Shown here: piece by piece, positions 60,778 through 64,000 of the stretch | Position numbering within the stretch: the first letter of the stretch is position 1 | How the letters are laid out: every line of letters starts with the position of its first letter | DNA from: an uncultured Bacteroidia bacterium | Lineage (GTDB): Bacteria; Bacteroidota; Bacteroidia; Bacteroidales; ML635J-15 | NCBI GenBank assembly: GCA_902791865.1 | Contig: CADAXK010000004.1 | Location: 62,001-126,000, forward strand | Reading direction: 5' to 3' | DNA length: 64,000 nucleotides | Program-made: the position numbers and the translations under genes | The notes under the pieces: model-generated | What the model was told of the DNA's origin: nothing | The model's database searches: none | The model's input: the letters and a program-made list of their open reading frames with translations, nothing else

Positions 60778-62048
60778 TGGAACTTTTCGGACTTGCCGAC
60801 TGCAACAATTTCTTTGTCTCGTGTGAAAGGGTATTCCGCCCAAACCTCAACGGGAAGCCCGTTATTGTACTGTCGAACAACGACGGATGCGTAATTTCCC
60901 GTTCAAACGAAGCCAAGGCACTGGGAATAAAAATGGGTGTTCCGTTGTTCCAAATTCGCAATGAAATAGAAAAATACAATATCGCCATATTTTCTTCAAA
61001 CTATGTGCTATACGGCGACATGAGCCACCGCGTAATGTCGCTCCTATCCTACTACACTCCAAAACTCGACCAATATTCCATTGATGAGGCCTTCATCGAC
61101 TTCTCCGACATGGGCGACAGCAAATACATGCAAAAATACGGACAGGAAATAGTAAGGACTGTAGGCAAAGGAACTGGAATTCCCATATCGCTAGGCATTG
61201 CACCGACAAGAACGCTCGCCAAAGTAGCCAGCAAATTTGCCAAGAAATACAAAGGCTATCACGGTTGTTGCATAATCGACACAGAAGAAAAACGGCAAAA
61301 AGCACTTAACCTTTTCGAGGTTGGTGACGTGTTCGGCATTGGTCGAAAAATGAAAGAACATCTATCTAAATATGGAATCCGTACGGCAGCCGACTTCGCC
61401 AGACTCGATGGAGAATGGGTACGCACAGCCTTCAGCATTACAGGCTACCGAACATGGCGCGAACTGCATGGCGAGGCATGCATAAGTCTAGACGAACTGC
61501 CAGCCAAGAAAAGTATCTGCGTAAGCCGAAGTTTTGCAGACGAAGGAATTACCGACAAGCAAAAACTCGAAGAAGCCGTAGCCAACTTTGCTTCCGACTG
61601 CGCCCGCAAGTTACGCGAACAGAATACAATATGCCGACAATTAACGATATTTGCTTATACCAGCCGATTCCGCACCGACCTTCCGCAAGACTTCATCAAC
61701 ATCAACATTCGTCTTGAAATAGGCACAAACGACACCTCCGAAATCATCAAGAACGCAATTGAAGGACTGAGAGCCAACTACCGCGAAGGCAACTATGCAT
61801 ACAAAAAAGCCGGAGTGATACTATGGGACATATCATCCGCAAACGCTGTGCAAGGCAACTTGTTCGACACACGCAACCGAAGCAAACTTTCGGCATTACA
61901 ACAAACTATCGACAAGATAAACCGCCGCGACGGAATTGGAACAGTAAGAAATGCCATCCAGGGTAGCGACCGCCTCAATATCAAACGAGAACACTTGTCG
62001 CCACAATACACAACAGACATAAACGACATATTAGTACTGAAAAGTTAA
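60777..62048 (+). CDS. umuC: UmuC, DNA polymerase V catalytic subunit
   Basis: A 423-residue Y-family polymerase for error-prone lesion bypass. It starts at the ATG overlapping the umuD stop, giving MELFGLADCNNFFVSCERVF, the catalytic DCNNF motif; SIDEAFIDF holds the two other metal ligands. Helix-hairpin-helix (VFGIGRKMKEHLSKYGI), little-finger and C-terminal DUF4113-like regions follow. The length is typical of UmuC. Translationally coupled to umuD. Confidence 0.95.
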   Translation: MELFGLADCNNFFVSCERVFRPNLNGKPVIVLSNNDGCVISRSNEAKALGIKMGVPLFQIRNEIEKYNIAIFSSNYVLYGDMSHRVMSLLSYYTPKLDQYSIDEAFIDFSDMGDSKYMQKYGQEIVRTVGKGTGIPISLGIAPTRTLAKVASKFAKKYKGYHGCCIIDTEEKRQKALNLFEVGDVFGIGRKMKEHLSKYGIRTAADFARLDGEWVRTAFSITGYRTWRELHGEACISLDELPAKKSICVSRSFADEGITDKQKLEEAVANFASDCARKLREQNTICRQLTIFAYTSRFRTDLPQDFININIRLEIGTNDTSEIIKNAIEGLRANYREGNYAYKKAGVILWDISSANAVQGNLFDTRNRSKLSALQQTIDKINRRDGIGTVRNAIQGSDRLNIKREHLSPQYTTDINDILVLKS

Positions 62049-62089
62049 TATGTTGCACAATCAGGCACTACCATAATTGCAAAATATAG

Positions 62090-62097
62090 TAAATTTG
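62090..62097 (+). promoter_or_regulatory. -7 element TAAATTTG directly before the M23 gene
   Basis: TAAATTTG matches TAnnTTTG and ends 4 nt before the ATG at 62102, so this promoter would give a leaderless mRNA. Confidence 0.45.
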
Positions 62098-62101
62098 CAA
62101 T

Positions 62102-63787
62102 ATGAAAAAGATTTTAACCGCAATACTTACCATACTCATTATTAATAGCATATATGCACAGCAAGATGCATTCAGCGAATTTACGCTTCCAGTAAACTTT
62201 CCGATACAGCTTTCCGGCAACTTCAGTGAACCGCGAGCAGCTCATTTCCATTCAGGAATTGACATACGAACATACGCTGATGGGAAACCTCTATATGCAC
62301 TCGCTGACGGATATGTATCAAGAATACTCATTTCGCCATACGGATACGGACATGCCATATACATCGACTACGAAAACGGTTACCGCTCTGTATTCGGACA
62401 CATGTCGGCATTTGCCGATGAAATAGCCACTTATGCTAAAAACATACAATACGAAAAAGAATCTTTCCGCATCGATGTAAACCTCTCGCCTCTCGACATA
62501 CCCGTAAAGAAAGGCCAGCTAGTTGGATATTCTGGAAATACTGGTCAATCGGGCGGACCACACCTGCATTTCGAAATACGGGAAGCCGACACCGACATTT
62601 CCCTCAACACCATAGGCAAATACATAAAGATGTCGGACAATGTACCGCCCGAAGTTTCATCTGTGATAATTTATCCGCAATCGGGAAAGTCATCAGTAGC
62701 AGGAAAAACCGAAAAGCAAATGATTACCATCACAAAGACATCGGCTGGCAACTACAAACTTCCATCGTCAGTTTTTGCAAAAGGCAAAATAGGAATAGGC
62801 GTTGAATACTGCGACAGAATGAATGGCTCCAACAACAGATACGGGGCAAAACAAGTCGATTTGATTGTCAACGGCAAAACGACATATACATCCGTTTTCG
62901 ACAAGGTTGATTTCGACAAGCAGTCGAACAAAAACAGTTGTTTCGACTTCAACTACTATGTGACCGATAGCAAGTATGTACAGAAACTTTTCGTAGAACC
63001 CAACAACGACCTCAACATATACAGCAACTTGCAAAACAACGGATTCCTGAACATTGGAGAAAAAGATTCCACAAATATTCAAATAAAGATTACCGACTTC
63101 AACGGAAATGTAAGCAACATCAAGTTTGAAATCGTAACCGACACGGCAAGCAACATAAAATACAACAATGTCAAGAAACTGAAATGGAATGAGTCAAATA
63201 CGCTTGAAGTAAATGGTTGCCGCGTAACGATGGATTCTGCAACTCTGTTCGACGACCGCGAAGTAAACCTAACCCGCAGTGGCAACAAGAAATATTCACC
63301 AGTTTTCTCGCTTGGCGATGAAACAGAAGCTGTTAAGAAAAGTTTTACCATATCGTTGAATGACAGTCTCGTACCACCACGATGCAAGGAAAAAGCATTC
63401 GTCTGCCGCGAAATAAAGGGAAAAACAAACTACCTGACCTCATCGCGGGAAAATGGCTGGCTAACAGCCAAGACAAACAGGTTCGGAAAATTCTTCATAC
63501 AGATCGACACAGTTGCGCCAACCATAAAGCCGATTGTAATCGCTAGCGACATGACTAGCAAGAAGTACATGGAATTCAAGATTACCGACAATCTTTCAGG
63601 CGTAAGCTCATACAACATCTACATTAACGGCAAATGGGTACTTGGCGAATACGAGCCAAAGAAATCATCCCTCAGATACTATTTCGACAACCGCCTTCAA
63701 AAAGCCGACACATACAAACTGAAAGTTATTGTCGGTGACAACATGAAGAACGAAGCCGTTTACGAATACGAGTTCAAGCGGAATTAA
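62102..63787 (+). CDS. M23 family metallopeptidase with C-terminal beta domains
   Basis: A 561-residue exported protein: signal peptide (MKKILTAILTILIINSIYAQ), then an M23/LytM peptidase domain at residues about 35-170 with HFHSGIDIRTYADGKP and HLHFEIRE, the two zinc-ligand motifs. About 380 further residues form beta-rich, Ig-like segments with no recognised domain. An N-terminal LytM domain followed by a long beta-rich tail is a common Bacteroidales arrangement for cell-wall hydrolases. It has a -7 element right at its start and is convergent with rodA. Confidence 0.9.
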   Translation: MKKILTAILTILIINSIYAQQDAFSEFTLPVNFPIQLSGNFSEPRAAHFHSGIDIRTYADGKPLYALADGYVSRILISPYGYGHAIYIDYENGYRSVFGHMSAFADEIATYAKNIQYEKESFRIDVNLSPLDIPVKKGQLVGYSGNTGQSGGPHLHFEIREADTDISLNTIGKYIKMSDNVPPEVSSVIIYPQSGKSSVAGKTEKQMITITKTSAGNYKLPSSVFAKGKIGIGVEYCDRMNGSNNRYGAKQVDLIVNGKTTYTSVFDKVDFDKQSNKNSCFDFNYYVTDSKYVQKLFVEPNNDLNIYSNLQNNGFLNIGEKDSTNIQIKITDFNGNVSNIKFEIVTDTASNIKYNNVKKLKWNESNTLEVNGCRVTMDSATLFDDREVNLTRSGNKKYSPVFSLGDETEAVKKSFTISLNDSLVPPRCKEKAFVCREIKGKTNYLTSSRENGWLTAKTNRFGKFFIQIDTVAPTIKPIVIASDMTSKKYMEFKITDNLSGVSSYNIYINGKWVLGEYEPKKSSLRYYFDNRLQKADTYKLKVIVGDNMKNEAVYEYEFKRN

Positions 63788-64000
63788 CTACCTGAATACC
63801 TGCAACCTGTCGGCATCTAGCCGCACAAAGATGAAAAGCAAGATAGTGAATGCCCACAACGATGAACCGCCGTAGCTGAAGAATGGCAAAGGAATTCCGA
63901 CAACAGGTGCAAGCCCAATTGTCATACCTATATTAATAGCTACATGGAAAAATAGAATCGAAGCTACGCCATATCCGTATATCCGTGAAAATGTTGACCT
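63788..64000 (-). CDS. rodA: RodA/FtsW-family glycosyltransferase, C-terminal end
   Basis: Partial gene; only the last 70 codons are inside the window. The reading frame (minus strand, stop TAG at 63788-63790) gives HVAINIGMTIGLAPVVGIPL and PFFSYGGSSLWAF, the conserved last periplasmic loop and helix of SEDS proteins. RodA polymerises glycan strands during elongation; RodA rather than FtsW is favoured from the short C-terminus, but this is not certain. It converges with the M23 gene, with no gap. Confidence 0.85.
   Translation of the reverse strand, partial: RSTFSRIYGYGVASILFFHVAINIGMTIGLAPVVGIPLPFFSYGGSSLWAFTILLFIFVRLDADRLQVFR

Noticed and set aside
1-64000. tRNA, rRNA, tmRNA or RNase P RNA genes
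   Set aside because: No cloverleaf, conserved TPsiC-like or rRNA sequence was recognised in the intergenic regions read; a tRNAscan or Infernal run would settle it.

Overview
The window is chromosomal DNA of a Bacteroidota bacterium, most likely order Bacteroidales. Signs are TAnnTTTG-type -7 promoter elements with few Shine-Dalgarno sites, a BspA-like leucine-rich-repeat protein with a type IX secretion (T9SS) sorting tail, a FISUMP-domain protein, many MKK-type lipoproteins, Bacteroidales-style LptD, MlaD, FKBP and S9B peptidase genes, and dense housekeeping genes interrupted by AT-rich repeat-bearing gaps. No rRNA, tRNA, CRISPR array or recognisable transposase was seen. Genus cannot be assigned by reading.

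Layout: 0-3 kb tex (partial), gtrA-like, ung, a hypothetical gene, slyD. 3.1-5.1 kb ATPase-nuclease cassette 1, bracketed by 237-bp direct repeats. 5.1-11 kb a Gate-domain membrane protein, dnaX, an aminotransferase, a small lipoprotein, an M23 peptidase. 11.2-12.8 kb cassette 2. 13.1-16.6 kb a rod-shaped RNA candidate and the LRR protein. 16.6-28.4 kb metallo-hydrolase, LpxL-type acyltransferase, rpe, a sigma-54 activator without HTH, purB, an ABC exporter, DUF192, hsp20, a ClC transporter, lysS. 28.5-37.2 kb an accessory block: lipoproteins, LytTR-only proteins, a prokaryotic viperin (pVip) with an extra C-terminal domain, a LytTR response regulator and three kinase-like genes. 37.2-44.8 kb three FKBPs, an envelope protein, a TonB-like protein, pyrBI, an S9B peptidase. 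45-46.7 kb cassette 3, with a nonsense codon. 46.9-64 kb FISUMP protein, SH3-like protein, MFS, exported flavodoxin, BASS-type transporter, clpB, MlaD, amidase, lptD, umuDC, M23 peptidase and the C-terminal end of rodA.

Two parts look like undescribed or under-described biology. First, three diverged AAA ATPase / PD-(D/E)XK-like (DUF234 type) genes stand alone at three loci, and each is enclosed by its own set of palindromes. The palindrome sequence differs between cassettes but the architecture is the same. This suggests a family of selfish or mobile ATPase-nuclease cassettes whose recognition sites diverged with the protein. Second, a pVip antiviral gene lies behind an array of seven equally oriented half-sites, mostly 20-22 bp apart, directly downstream of a LytTR response regulator and an unusual set of kinases: one complete, one lacking the phospho-acceptor His, and one carrying the His but no ATPase domain. 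Similar half-sites precede two neighbouring genes, so the block reads as a LytTR-controlled defence regulon.

A third regulatory observation links distant loci. hsp20 and clpB both have sigma-54-type -24/-12 promoters, with helically phased TGAC-N5-GTCA upstream sites, which predicts a sigma-54-controlled heat-shock regulon.
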